From positions 1-64,000 of the forward strand of contig NZ_SLWR01000017.1 in the NCBI RefSeq assembly GCF_004345665.1: a stretch of DNA of 64,000 nt, in the 5' to 3' direction. Made by a program: the position numbers and the translations under genes. Below are positions 1 through 9,133 of the stretch, in pieces (positions within the stretch are counted from its first letter, which is position 1; every line of letters begins with the position of its first letter). Source of the stretch: Kribbella antiqua. Lineage in GTDB: Bacteria > Actinomycetota > Actinomycetes > Propionibacteriales > Kribbellaceae. A model generated the notes under the pieces. That model had not been told where the DNA came from, ran no database searches, and was given only the letters and a program-made list of their open reading frames with translations.

Positions 1-1
1 C

Positions 2-106
2 CATCGGTCCATCAAGCGCGTCGCCGCGGCCGTCGGCGAGGGCTCCACCGCGATTCAGCTGATCCACGAATACCTCAGCGATCCCGAAGGCCCGGCCACC
101 GGGTGA
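2..106 (+). CDS. 3' end of an unrecognised protein
   Basis: An open frame enters from the left edge and stops with TGA at 104-106, giving a 34-residue tail (HRSIKRVAAAVGEGSTAIQL and 14 more residues ending in PATG). I do not recognise the family. Another frame (DLRGQSRT... to LRELAD, stop at about 197) continues directly after it with protein-like composition. The tail and that stretch could therefore be one gene split by a frameshift; the window edge prevents a decision. Confidence 0.35.
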   Translation, partial: HRSIKRVAAAVGEGSTAIQLIHEYLSDPEGPATG

Positions 107-297
107 CCTTCGCGGTCAGTCCCGCACCGCGGGCCTGCTCTACGCGACCGCCGACGATGAGTCCGTTCTGCCTGACCTGCGCGAACTCGCGGACTAGACC
201 ACCGCCGCATCCGATGACCTCGACGGCGCGACGAGCCTGGCCAGCCTCGTGGTTGGCGTCGCTGGCCTAGATCGTTGGGTCCGGTTTGCGTCATCCG

Positions 298-1272
298 CTA
301 CCGTTCGGCCAGCGTCGGATTGAGCCGTACGAGCCGTGCGGGGGTTGTCTCGTCGAGGTCGGCGACGGCTTCCCGTGACCTCACGAAATCCGAGAACGAT
401 CGGTAGCCGAGTGCCCTCTCGCTGAAGGACGGGTCCATGCGCTTCATCTGACTCTTCACCGCGGAGCTGTGCAGCCAGTCTGCGTCGTCTTTCTCGTGTC
501 CCAGGCGCAGCGCCCGTTCGAGGAGACTCGTTGCCAGCTGCTGGGGGTCTTCGGAGTCGGGATCGGCCTCGTTTGGCACCGCGGCGCCCGGGCGCCTGGT
601 ACGTCGCGAGCCGGGCTGGGAGGAGGTCCCGGCCCGCCCGTCGGATTCGGCCTTGGGGGTTTCCGGTTGTTCGGTCGCCGACGCGGCGGTGTCGATGGGT
701 GTGACACCGGGCAACGCATCGTAGGTCACAAGCTCGTCGCAGGCTGCGGCGAGCGATCTGCTGGTCGATCCGGCCACCCCCACGCCCACCACGTAGCGGC
801 CAAGGCGTCGACAGCGTTGGGCCAAGGCGATGTAGTCGGAGTCTCCGGCCACGATCACCACATGGGTCAGGTCCGGGAGGCGGAACATGTCTTCTACCGC
901 GTCTACGGCCAGTCTGATGTCGGCACCGTTCTTGGCGTAGGCGGCGGCGGGAAACAGTTGCACCAGGTCCACTGCGCGGCTGACCAGTTGCCCGCGGTAG
1001 TCGGCGTTGACCGGGTCTGACCAGTCCGCGTAGGCGCGCGTGAGGACGAGCGTGCCGAACGACGAGGCGAAGTCGATGACTGCGCCGATGTCGACCGTGG
1101 CGCGCCTGAGCTTGTCTGCGATGTCGGGCTCGGCCGACGTCTCCGCCCGGTCGAACGCCCGCACCTTGTCACGCTGGAACTGGCTACGACCATGCACCTG
1201 GTCGTAGCGCGAGATCACGATATTGTCGAAGTCGATGTAGACGGCGACGCGGGTCACGCCGGGTTCGGCCAT
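298..1272 (-). CDS. NYN-domain RNase-like protein with C-terminal OST-HTH/LOTUS domain
   Basis: The protein has 324 residues. The start is the ATG at 1272, preceded by an AGAAAGGGA ribosome site; the frame is open further upstream but that part looks non-coding. The first ~165 residues form an NYN (PIN-like) domain: the VYIDFDNI strand near residue 10, a central acidic ADIRLAVDAVEDM segment, and VVIVAGDSDY, which supply the acidic metal-binding pocket typical of the family. A low-complexity linker (~170-230) leads to a ~75-residue C-terminal domain (ALGYRSFSDFV...) resembling OST-HTH/LOTUS RNA-binding domains. This NYN-LOTUS order is known for bacterial proteins of the LabA/YacP-like group, thought to act on RNA. 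It stands alone on its strand. The substrate is unknown. Confidence 0.75.
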   Translation of the reverse strand: MAEPGVTRVAVYIDFDNIVISRYDQVHGRSQFQRDKVRAFDRAETSAEPDIADKLRRATVDIGAVIDFASSFGTLVLTRAYADWSDPVNADYRGQLVSRAVDLVQLFPAAAYAKNGADIRLAVDAVEDMFRLPDLTHVVIVAGDSDYIALAQRCRRLGRYVVGVGVAGSTSRSLAAACDELVTYDALPGVTPIDTAASATEQPETPKAESDGRAGTSSQPGSRRTRRPGAAVPNEADPDSEDPQQLATSLLERALRLGHEKDDADWLHSSAVKSQMKRMDPSFSERALGYRSFSDFVRSREAVADLDETTPARLVRLNPTLAER

Positions 1273-1419
1273 AATTCCCTTTCTCGATGGGATGTGCTCC
1301 CGACGCCATTCTGCCCAAGAACGCGAGGCAAGCCTCCATCCCACCGACCCACCGCTAGATACCACACCTCGCCTCCAGGGCCGAAGGCGACGATCCTGCC
1401 CGGCTGCTGCCCCGGCGCC

Positions 1420-2260
1420 GACCTCGGTGCTGACGTTCCAGGCCGAATGGAATTGGAGCGACATCGACCGGGCCACGTTCGGCCGGCTGGTCCGCAATTA
1501 CGGCGATTGGGCCGAGCGCAAACAGCGACGGGTCGTCGCGCTTCGCACAGCTGTACAGCACCCTCGCCCTGAACCGCCGCCAGCACGGCACGCTCGAGCT
1601 CACCGGCCTGACAACGGCCGTGACAGGCGCCGACCAGCTGGTGAGGGACCGTCTGGACGCCGTCAACGACGGCGTCGGCGCACCTTGCGCCTGGTCGACG
1701 AAGCGGAAATCGTGGCTGGAGTTCGCGCTCGACCCGGCGCCCGGCTTGGCTGGGGTCGATCTGGAGAACGCGGTCTTCAAGTCTTCAAACTGAAGGACGC
1801 GTTGCTGCGCAAGGGCTTCACCGACCAGCAGATCGAGGTCGCCTACCACCATCTCACCCCCACGGATCACGACGTCAACGTGAATCTGGGCATGGCGACG
1901 TACGGCGGCACGGTCAACACCGTGGCCACCGACGCGACGGCGTCAGCGCACCGCGATTCGATCCTCACCACCTCGGTCGCCGCCGGCTGACAGGAGCCGC
2001 GGGACGAGGCGCCGACCATGATGTGGGTACGCCGGTCTATCGAGACCTGTTCGCCGACACCGGCGGCGTCCCGGTTCCAGGCGACGTCGCCAGCGGAGCG
2101 TCCTCAACCATCCGGACAGAGACCTGGCCGATCCAGAGTGGAACACCTTGGACTGTGCCTGGTACACGATGTACTACCGCGGCAACTATCCCCGCCTCCA
2201 AGGCGTCAAGCTGCGCTGGGACCCCCGCGACGTGTTCCACCATGCCCTGTCCATCCGCCC
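1420..2260 (+). pseudogene. Relic of a secreted FAD-linked oxidoreductase (BBE-type C-terminal half)
   Basis: Three reading frames must be joined to read one protein. VLTFQAEWNWSDIDRATF lies near 1430-1520. FAQLYSTLALNRRQHGTLEL lies near 1541-1790 in a second frame. KLKDALLRKGFTDQQI and YGGTVNTVATDATASAHRD lie near 1790-1990. VLNHPDRDLADPEWNT and YYRGNYPRLQGVKLRWDP lie near 2100-2250. These are the substrate-domain and berberine-bridge (BBE) segments of FAD-binding oxidoreductases. The N-terminal FAD-binding half is absent, since the NYN gene begins only ~150 bp upstream. At least three frame changes plus the truncation make this a dead gene, not a sequencing slip. Confidence 0.75.
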
Positions 2261-2264
2261 AACC

Positions 2265-2516
2265 CCATCGATGACAGCCGGAGAAATCGGCGAACCTCCC
2301 CACTCGGAAGCTCACCGCGACAGTCAAGGATCGCGTTGGAGAGCCTTCTCTGCACGGGCGATGGATATCCGCCGACCAACTCGATAGAGGCGCGGTATTG
2401 ATCCGAGCTGTTCTTACCGTTGGCGTCGATGGTCGAGCCTCGTAGATCCGCGATACCTCCGACTCGGAGTGGCCGCAGCAGCCGAACTGGATCACCTCTC
2501 CGAGCGTGCCGATTCG
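2265..2516. other. Non-coding stretch between relic and protease
   Basis: I see no convincing gene here. The open frames are short and lack ribosome sites. The stretch lies between the end of the oxidoreductase relic and the promoter of the protease. Confidence 0.4.
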
Positions 2517-2546
2517 TGGACCTCGGGGTTACTCAGTTGTTAGAAT
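2517..2546 (+). promoter_or_regulatory. Candidate sigma-70-type promoter of the protease gene
   Basis: TGGACC at 2517-2522 and TAGAAT at 2541-2546 are separated by 18 bp. The -10 box lies 36 bp before the protease start, and the start is preceded by a strong GGAGGTGGG ribosome site. Confidence 0.4.
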
Positions 2547-2581
2547 GCCACCCGCACAGTCGAAGTGCGGAGGTGGGATCC

Positions 2582-3352
2582 ATGCGCAAACTTCTCGTAT
2601 TGCTCGCCGCGATCGCTTCTCTCGTGGTCACTGCCGGCCCGGCCCAGGCCGTGCTCTACGGACAGCCCGATGACAACCAGCATCCCTACGTTGGGGTCAT
2701 CCGCTTCTTTGACGAAGACGGCAACTACCTGTGGCGCTGCACCGGCACCCTCATCTCGCCGACGGTCGTGCTGACCGCCGGACACTGCACCTTTGGGACC
2801 GCATCCGCGGAGGCCTGGTTCACCGAGACCGCGCCCTCCACCGCCGAGGTCCTCTCCGGCGACTACACGCGCGGCGTCACCGGCGAGACCTACACCCACC
2901 CGGACTACGACGACTTCGCCACGTTCCCCAACACCAGCGACGTCGGCATCGTGGTCCTGGACAAGCCGGTGCGGCTGTCGACCTACGGCTCGCTGCCCAC
3001 CGTGGGGCTGGCCGACACGCTGTACAAGCACGAGCTGTTCACCATCGTCGGCTACGGCGTCCAGGACACCCAGCCGGTTCAGGTCGCCGACGTGCGTCGG
3101 CTGCAGGCCACGGTCAAGCTGGTCAGTCTGCAGAGCGGCTATTCGGCCGGCTTCAACCTGCAACTGTCCAGCAACCCAGGAAAGCCGCATCAAGGTGGAC
3201 TGTGTTTTGGTGACTCGGGCGGCCCAGTGCTGTACGGAACCACCATCTTGGCCGTCAACTCGTTTGTGATCAACGAGAATTGCGCCGGGGCAGGCTTCTC
3301 CTACCGGATCGATCAGCCACACATCCTGAGCTGGATCGAGACCTTCCTGTAG
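2582..3352 (+). CDS. Secreted trypsin-like serine protease (S1 family)
   Basis: The protein has 256 residues. The ATG at 2582 follows GGAGGTGGG; the longer in-frame start is ignored because the signal peptide begins here (MRKLLVLLAAIASLVVTAGP, cleavage after AQA, residue ~23). All three S1 catalytic residues are visible: His68 in LTAGHC, Asp120 in SDVGIVVLD, and Ser212 in GDSGGPV. Cys53 and Cys69 flank the His loop as in trypsins. The length is normal for a single-domain secreted chymotrypsin-fold protease, with no extra binding module. It is a single gene with its own promoter and a hairpin terminator downstream. The natural substrate cannot be told from sequence. Confidence 0.9.
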   Translation: MRKLLVLLAAIASLVVTAGPAQAVLYGQPDDNQHPYVGVIRFFDEDGNYLWRCTGTLISPTVVLTAGHCTFGTASAEAWFTETAPSTAEVLSGDYTRGVTGETYTHPDYDDFATFPNTSDVGIVVLDKPVRLSTYGSLPTVGLADTLYKHELFTIVGYGVQDTQPVQVADVRRLQATVKLVSLQSGYSAGFNLQLSSNPGKPHQGGLCFGDSGGPVLYGTTILAVNSFVINENCAGAGFSYRIDQPHILSWIETFL

Positions 3353-3373
3353 ACAGATACTGCAGCAGCTACA

Positions 3374-3404
3374 AGGAGAGCGGTTATCGGGCGGCCGCTC
3401 TCCT
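3374..3404 (+). terminator. Hairpin terminator of the protease gene
   Basis: A perfect 10-bp stem (AGGAGAGCGG at 3374-3383, CCGCTCTCCT at 3395-3404) with an 11-nt loop starts 21 bp after the stop codon. There is no T-tract, as is common in high-GC actinobacteria. Confidence 0.65.
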
Positions 3405-3636
3405 CGTACCAGCTGCCTGCCAGGCCAGCCATGTGGGGCGAACGGCACCAGGCTGTGACTTGAGGCGCATCTGGGCTGAGACGAAGAGGACGGCCGCTAA
3501 CCTGCCGTCGTCAACAGGCCAGCCGAGCGCTCCGAATGCGCCACAGGGCATCGCGGGCGCTGTTGTTCCTGGCGGTCCGCCCGGTCGGCATAGTTCAGTC
3601 GACAGCGGCACCGGCGGGGTTTGCACGATCAGCAGT

Positions 3637-3915
3637 TCAGCTTGGGAACACTGTGGGAACAAAGAGGCGTCGATCCGAGTCAACTGGAGTCAAAACCGAC
3701 CGAACTGGTGATGACTGGTTACGCCTGGATGGCTCGTCCCGCGCGATGCACTCCGCAGAGACACGGCGTAGAACTCTGTTGATGTGATGCGGTAGCGGAA
3801 CGTCGTCGGGAAGGTCAATAGCCATAGCGAGTTCGCCATAAGTCAGCGTCGTACGACGCATCGCCGCCGTGATGAATGCGCCTCGCGCCGTCGCCGCGAA
3901 CCGCTCATAATCCAT
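3637..3915 (-). pseudogene. Small hypothetical protein with a replaced C-terminus
   Basis: The start is ATG at 3915 with AAGGG upstream, giving 92 codons. The first ~60 residues (MDYERFAATARGAF..., TLTYGELAMAIDLPDDVPLP, HHINRVLRRVSAECIARDEP) look like a genuine small actinobacterial protein with a winged-helix-like pattern. The tail after ~3737 has the composition of read-through. On the opposite strand of that tail is the integrase-like stretch described in the findings. I take this as a gene cut by insertion or deletion; a short intact protein remains possible. Function unknown. Confidence 0.45.
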
Positions 3916-4045
3916 GCTTCGCCCTTGGCTGGCGGATCCGACGAGCCGAGGGTCACCTCTGTGAGCCGCGACTTGATCCCTGCGGAGTCTTGCGACCGCT
4001 GCCCGAGGGTTCGACGATGGCTGCATCCCCCTCAGAAGGAGCATC

Positions 4046-4873
4046 ATGAGCGAGCAGACGAGCAATGCCTTGCCGATCGTGCTGATCCACGGGCTTTGGA
4101 TGACCGCCCGAAGCTGGGACCGCTGGGTGGAGTACTACCGGGCGAAGGGACATGAAGTCGTCGCGCCGTCGTACCCCGGATTCGAGATCGAGGTGGAGGC
4201 CCTGCGTGAAAGGCCCGAGATCATCGCCGAGGCGACCGTCCCCGAAACGCTCGACCATCTCAGCGAGGTGGTCGAGAGCCTGGACCGTCCGCCGATCATC
4301 ATGGGCCACTCCTTCGGCGGGACCTTCACCCAACTCCTGGTCAACCGCGGCTTCGGCGCGGCCGCCGTGACGATCGACTCGGCGCCACCCGAGGGCGTGC
4401 GGGTGAACCCGCCGTCCCAGATCAAGTCCCTGTTCCCGGTCCTCAAGAACCCGGCCAACCGGCACCGCGCGGTGGGCTTCACCAAGGAGCAGTTCCACTA
4501 TGCCTTTGCCAATACGGTTAGCCGGGAGGAATCCGACGCGGCGTACGACCTTCTCCACATCCCGGCGCCCGGCAGTTGGGTGTGGGCGTACGGCCTGATA
4601 GCCAACTGGAAGCCGGGTCATCAGGAGACCTGGGTCGACTACGACCTGGACGACCGTGCTCCGCTGCTGTTCATCATTGGCGGCCAAGACCACTTGATGC
4701 CGCCCTCGGTGATCCGTTCGAACGCGAAGAAGTACCGCAATTCCGAGGCGCTGACTGAGACCTACGAGTTTCCGGACCGCTCGCACTTCACCGGTGTTGA
4801 GCCTGGCTGGGAGCAAGTGGCCGACTACGCGCTCGAGTGGGCGACGAGCCATGCGCGAGAGCGGCAGGGCTGA
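4046..4873 (+). CDS. Alpha/beta-hydrolase fold protein
   Basis: The protein has 275 residues; ATG at 4046 follows CAGAAGGAGC. The classical fold is legible: the oxyanion-loop HG motif in VLIHGLW (residue ~15), nucleophile Ser89 in the elbow GHSFGG, acid Asp215 in GGQDHLMPP, and base His247 in DRSHF. No signal peptide is seen, so it should be cytoplasmic. The sequence is of the RsbQ/esterase-like single-domain type and the substrate is not predictable. A 62-residue protein follows 156 bp downstream. The gene lies inside a region with mobile-element debris on both sides. Confidence 0.85.
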   Translation: MSEQTSNALPIVLIHGLWMTARSWDRWVEYYRAKGHEVVAPSYPGFEIEVEALRERPEIIAEATVPETLDHLSEVVESLDRPPIIMGHSFGGTFTQLLVNRGFGAAAVTIDSAPPEGVRVNPPSQIKSLFPVLKNPANRHRAVGFTKEQFHYAFANTVSREESDAAYDLLHIPAPGSWVWAYGLIANWKPGHQETWVDYDLDDRAPLLFIIGGQDHLMPPSVIRSNAKKYRNSEALTETYEFPDRSHFTGVEPGWEQVADYALEWATSHARERQG

Positions 4874-5029
4874 CCAAGCGCAGACAGGTGTCGTCGCCAC
4901 AGCTGGACGCCGGGATGACTGCGATGAGTCGGCCGCCGAGGTCGACTCCACACGGGCTTCCCGTTGAGATCGCCGAGGAGTCGAATGGTAGGTGGGCGAT
5001 CGCGTCCAAGACTCTGAAAGCGAGGAACC

Positions 5030-5218
5030 GTGGCGATTCACACGAAAGCCGAGGCGCTTGCGATCATTCGCCGTGCCTACGGACCCGACCTTGCCGATTC
5101 GATCGCAGGACAGCTGCCAGATCAGATCGACCCTGACAACGAGGCGGACGCGGACCTGCTCTTCCGCCTCGGCGTGACCCGAGAGGGTCTCGTCGATTCA
5201 CTCGGCGGCGAACTCTGA
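5030..5218 (+). CDS. Small conserved-looking hypothetical protein
   Basis: The protein has 62 residues starting at GTG 5030, with GAGGAA six bases before it. The sequence (AIHTKAEALAIIRRAYGPDL, then acidic DPDNEADADLLFRLGV) is strongly acidic, lacks membrane segments and looks like one compact helical domain. I do not recognise a family. Codon usage is normal for the genome. Confidence 0.5.
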   Translation: MAIHTKAEALAIIRRAYGPDLADSIAGQLPDQIDPDNEADADLLFRLGVTREGLVDSLGGEL

Positions 5219-5582
5219 AGCGCCGGCCGAGCCTTAGCGCCAGGACGGCACGAAACCATGCCCAGCGCGAGCCACCAACTAGAAGTCTGAGGTGGTTGGA
5301 ACGACACCAAGCCGAGGGCAACCAGACCGGCTTGCTACTTCGAAAGAGCGCGGGCACAGAGACGCGAAGATTCAACACCATCTTCGACTCGGCGGTCGGC
5401 TCACCCCATCCGCCGCTTCAGTCGCATGGAAACCTGTGCTGAACCCAGGACATAGCGGCGGCTATCGGCACCGTGCTGAGCTGCCCACGTCGATGGGAGA
5501 GTACTCGCCAAGTGCCGATGACGTGGGGCCAGTCGTGGGGCCATCTGGAGTCAAATAGTGTTGGCAGAGGGGTCGGATCGGG
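5219..5582. other. Gene-free stretch with a possible integrase 3' relic
   Basis: I can support no gene here. The plus frame ending in TAG at 5558 finishes with VGPVVGPSGVK, which resembles the tail of the similar frame near 3650-3700. Both could be remnants of tyrosine-integrase C-termini, but there is no catalytic motif in either. Confidence 0.3.
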
Positions 5583-6482
5583 TCAGGCTACGAACTCCCG
5601 GAGCCTGAAGTCGACCGCTGTGGCAAGGGCCGTCGGACTCATAATCCTTGGGTTAGTGCCGCGGTGCCCGATGGCAGAGGCTGGTTCGAGGCCCCAGCGG
5701 TAGAGCTGGGCGATGCCGGTGTCGTCGAGGGCCGCGGCGTGCAGCAGTCCGCGCAGGGCCATTTCGGTTTGACCGTGCCAGAAGGCGCCATCGGAGACGT
5801 TGCCTTTGGTGAAGCCGGCACTGGCGGCGAGGCCGCTGGCGCGGATCATGGCGGTCGTGGGGTTCTCGCAGCCGCGGACGGGTGACCAGCGGACGCCTTC
5901 GGCTTTGCCGAGTCCTTGGGGATCGAAGACGGCGACTGGGCCGATGGAACGGCGGAGCTCGAGGGTGGCGGCGAGGTTGTCGGGCCGGGTTGAGGTGGTG
6001 ACGACGGCGCCGGGGGCGTCGATGATGGCGCCGATGATCTGGTGCAGGCCTTTGCCTGATCGTGGTGGGCCGACCACGATCACGGAGTCCTCCACGGATG
6101 CCCAGCACCCGCGCCCGCGGGAACGACCGAGCAGCGTGCCGACTGCCTCGGGTGAGCGTGCCGGTGCAAGTGGCCGAGCTGAACGGCCTCGGCGTACGAC
6201 CTGATGACGTCCGACCGCCGCGTCGACGTCTGCACGAGTCGCCAGGCCGGGGCGCGCTGCGACCGCCTTGATCCGGCTGGTCATGCCCGCTGCCCTGCCC
6301 TGCCGGAGTCGGCCTGCGACGACCAGACCGAGCAGAGGCAACGCGAGCAGGGCGAGAAGCACCAGCCAGTAGAGCAGCGGATTGAGGCTAGCGACGCCGA
6401 AGACTGACGCCGGATCGCGTGGGTCGAACGTGACCTTAAGCGCGTTGACCCATGAGGACCGGATCCACTTCCCGGTAGTTGC
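5583..6482 (-). pseudogene. Truncated VirD4/TraG-type conjugative coupling ATPase
   Basis: The minus frame is open from 6482 down to 5583. It begins inside a protein (VNALKVTFDPRDPASVFGVA), followed by a membrane segment (LLYWLVLLALLALPLLGLVV). It then shows the coupling-protein ATPase start: SVIVVGPPRSGKG (Walker A), VVTTSTRPDNL, VAVFDPQG, and the ENPTTAMIRASGLAAS and AFWHGQTEMALRGLLHAAAL blocks. The match is lost after about 5690 and the frame closes in unrelated sequence. Roughly the C-terminal half, including Walker B and the all-alpha domain, is therefore missing. Coupling proteins bring DNA to a type IV secretion channel; this copy cannot work. It is fused head-on to the primase relic upstream. 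Confidence 0.75.
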
Positions 6483-6928
6483 TCATCAACACCAAGCAGG
6501 ACCTTCGATCGATGATGCACCGGCGTCACCGCTGTCATCGTGTAGAACGGCCGCGATCCCTCCCGAAATCCAACGAATCCGACCGGATCTAAGCGTTCGT
6601 CGCGCGACATCAGCATCAACTGATCCCGAAACCGATCGACGATCTGCCCCTCAGCGGTTCTCATCGCGAGACCAGCCAGCTCGAGAGTCTGGAACTCGAA
6701 GCCACGCGATCGCAAATGATCGACAAGCCGCGCCCACGAGTCGGGCGCGTACCCGAGCGCCCACCGAGACTCAGGGGTCAACACGCGCCGTGCGCCTCGC
6801 GCAACCAAATACCGCGCCGCCCAACTACAGTCTGCGCGCAACAGTTCACTGCGGAAGAACCGGCTCGCGGCTAGGTTCGCCTCCACCAGCCGCCGACGCT
6901 CCGCCTTGGAAACCGATGGAACATTCAC
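6483..6928 (-). pseudogene. N-terminal fragment of a DnaG-like primase from a mobile element
   Basis: The frame from GTG 6928 reads AASRFFRSELLRADCSWAAR, LTPESRWALGYAPDSWARLV, VDRFRDQLMLMSRDERLDPV and SKVLLGVDEQL. These are the pre-TOPRIM (catalytic-core N-terminal) blocks of DnaG-like primases found on actinobacterial integrative and conjugative elements. Homology ends near 6490, before the TOPRIM metal-binding core, and the frame then runs into the coupling-protein relic out of phase. The fragment is therefore a deletion product that joined two element genes. No clear ribosome site precedes the GTG. Confidence 0.65.
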
Positions 6929-7356
6929 ACGTCGACGGTCGCCTTGCCACAGCCAGCGTGGAACCTGGATCCGACGATCAGGGAATCGTCACCCGGCGTA
7001 GCTCCCGCCGCAGTGTCGGCGGCAGCCGGATGCAGCAGGCGGTCCGCGCAGAGCACTTAATCGAGTTCGGCCGCAGGGCGTGCGCGTCAGCATCGTCCCC
7101 GGCCAGACTATCTGCGCAGACTGCGCAAATCGCTGCGTATCTGCCCATCGAACCTCATTCGCATAGATGCAGCCTAGGCAGGCTCACCCGAGTAGATCTC
7201 CTCTATGCATGGGGAAAGCGCCGATTCGAGGAGCGACTTTGCCTGGGCACGGCCAACCGCACGCTCGCAGTTCGCGCACGAGCTATTGCGTGAATCACGC
7301 ACCCCTGCCAGGGTTGTGCCGAAATGACCGAGCCGCCAATCCACTGGAGGTAGACA
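6929..7356. other. Gene-free stretch between element relic and esterase
   Basis: No supported gene. The short open frames lack ribosome sites. The GGAGGTAGACA ribosome site of the esterase lies at its right end. The sequence is less GC-rich than the flanking genes. Confidence 0.4.
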
Positions 7357-9123
7357 GTGAAGAACAGGCTCCTGATCATCGTCCTGACGGCCGCGATGAT
7401 GCTTCCCCTGACGGGATCCGCGCGGGCGGCCACAGCCCTCAGCCTTCCGCCCGTCCAGCAGCTCAGCGCCACGACGCCCGTCTACGACCCGATGGCGGGC
7501 ATCAAGATGGGCATCAGCGGGCTGTTCGAGCGCACGATCTCGGGCACGAACCGTACGGCTAAGCTCTACGTCCCCAAGGCCGCGAACCTCGGTGCCTACA
7601 TGGTCGTGCTCAACGTCCCTGAGGGCGAGCAGACCGTTTCCTGGCTCGTCGAGAGCGGATGGATCGGCCTTGCCGAGAAGAACAAGTTCCTCCTCTACGT
7701 CTTCGAGCCTGGCGCTTCCGGACAGTGGCGATCACCCGACGAGGAGCGGTCCTACCTCGAAACGGCGTACGCGAACATCAGCGTCAACTCTCCCGATGGC
7801 CGCGGCACGTGGTACCTCCCGCCCGAGAGCTACTACGTCGTCGGATACGACCGCCCGGGCACTGTGCTGCAGCAGATCGTCATGAAGGACCCGACCCTCG
7901 TCGCCGCGGCAACCTTCGTCAACGCCAGCGACATCGACTCCGCCTTCCTCAGCCAGCTTCACAGCACGTTCTATCCGACGCCGGACTGGAACGGTCAACG
8001 GGTCGCGAGCAGCAGCGTCCCGCTTCCGGTCTGGATCATGGAGGACCGGTTGGACGCCAGGGCCTCCGGTGTCGTGAGGTATTGGAAGGACGCCAACCAG
8101 ACCGAGGCCAGGTCTGCCGGGTTCCACGGTGGAAGGATTTTCCACCAGCGGAACGGCGCACTGAAGTACTACGTCGCCGACGGCTCGCTCAGCGCCGTCG
8201 CCGTCGCCGAGAAGGTGAAGAACGAGAAGAGACTGACCACCAGCATCTACGACGACTTCCTGTCGCGCTACACCCGCTACGGCGGCAACGTCGGCGGCAA
8301 CACGCTTGGCTGGCGACCTCACTACGACAAGCTCGGTGTCCAGTTCAGGACGATGGAGCTGGCAGGCCGGCTGCGCGAGTACATGGTCTATGTTCCCGCC
8401 AAGGCGAGGCAGGCCGCGAGGCAGGGCAAGAACGTCCCGGCCGTCATCTCGCTGCACGGTTCCGGGCTGACGATGTACTCGATGTTCGACTTCTCCCGGT
8501 GGTGGGAGGTGGCGGACGACGAGGGCTTCATCCTCGTCGTGCCGACTGGGCTCAACACCCAGAACCGGACGGGATGGGGTACGACGGCCGACCACGTCGA
8601 CATGACGTTCCTGCAGTTGCTTCTCGACGAGGTCAAGACCGACTACAACGTCGATCCGGGCCGGATCTATCTGGGCGGGCAGTCGAACGGGAGCATGACG
8701 ACGATCGCGGCCGGGAAGAACCTCGGGCTCTCCAGGAACTTCGCCGCGCTCGGCGCGACCTCCGGTGGCCAAACGTCGTCGACGACGGACTACACCGGCG
8801 AGACACTGCCGTTCTTCGTGCTGTTCGGCGAGTTCGACTTCTGGCCGGCCGATCTGTCGACGCCGTACGTCGGTGAGACCATGCGGTACTGGATCAACCG
8901 CAACGACGCAATCGGTACGCCAACGACACCGGCGTCGGTCCAGCGAGTCGGGCGGTACGACATCTCCTCCTGGAAGAATGCGGACGGGACGACCGTGGCC
9001 AGGTACGGCGTCACCCGCGGGCGCGGTCACAGCACCATCGCAGATGAGGCACGGGTCCTCTGGGACTGGTACTCCCGCTGGCACAAGGATGCCCAGGGCA
9101 ACAACGTCCAGCAGCCGCGCTGA
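7357..9123 (+). CDS. Large secreted PHB-depolymerase/LpqC-like esterase
   Basis: The protein has 588 residues from GTG 7357 (GGAGGT eight bases upstream). A signal peptide (MKNRLLIIVLTAAMMLPLTG, cleavage after ARA) predicts export. Residues ~45-310 form an N-terminal module with its own hydrolase-like outline (WYLPPESYYVVGYDRPG) but without an obvious GxSxG. Residues ~330-580 are the catalytic domain: VPAVISLHGSG (oxyanion loop), GGQSNGS with nucleophile Ser443, FGEFDFWP (acid region) and GRGHS (His). This is the esterase/PHB-depolymerase superfamily, which also holds feruloyl and acetylxylan esterases. The doubled architecture suggests an inactive plus an active copy. Monocistronic, with a perfect terminator after it. 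Confidence 0.8.
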   Translation: MKNRLLIIVLTAAMMLPLTGSARAATALSLPPVQQLSATTPVYDPMAGIKMGISGLFERTISGTNRTAKLYVPKAANLGAYMVVLNVPEGEQTVSWLVESGWIGLAEKNKFLLYVFEPGASGQWRSPDEERSYLETAYANISVNSPDGRGTWYLPPESYYVVGYDRPGTVLQQIVMKDPTLVAAATFVNASDIDSAFLSQLHSTFYPTPDWNGQRVASSSVPLPVWIMEDRLDARASGVVRYWKDANQTEARSAGFHGGRIFHQRNGALKYYVADGSLSAVAVAEKVKNEKRLTTSIYDDFLSRYTRYGGNVGGNTLGWRPHYDKLGVQFRTMELAGRLREYMVYVPAKARQAARQGKNVPAVISLHGSGLTMYSMFDFSRWWEVADDEGFILVVPTGLNTQNRTGWGTTADHVDMTFLQLLLDEVKTDYNVDPGRIYLGGQSNGSMTTIAAGKNLGLSRNFAALGATSGGQTSSTTDYTGETLPFFVLFGEFDFWPADLSTPYVGETMRYWINRNDAIGTPTTPASVQRVGRYDISSWKNADGTTVARYGVTRGRGHSTIADEARVLWDWYSRWHKDAQGNNVQQPR

Positions 9124-9133
9124 CGGCACAAGC

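Noticed and set aside
469..1020. A 183-codon plus-strand open frame over the NYN gene
   Set aside because: Antisense shadow of the NYN/LOTUS gene, with no ribosome site and Gly/Val/His-biased composition.
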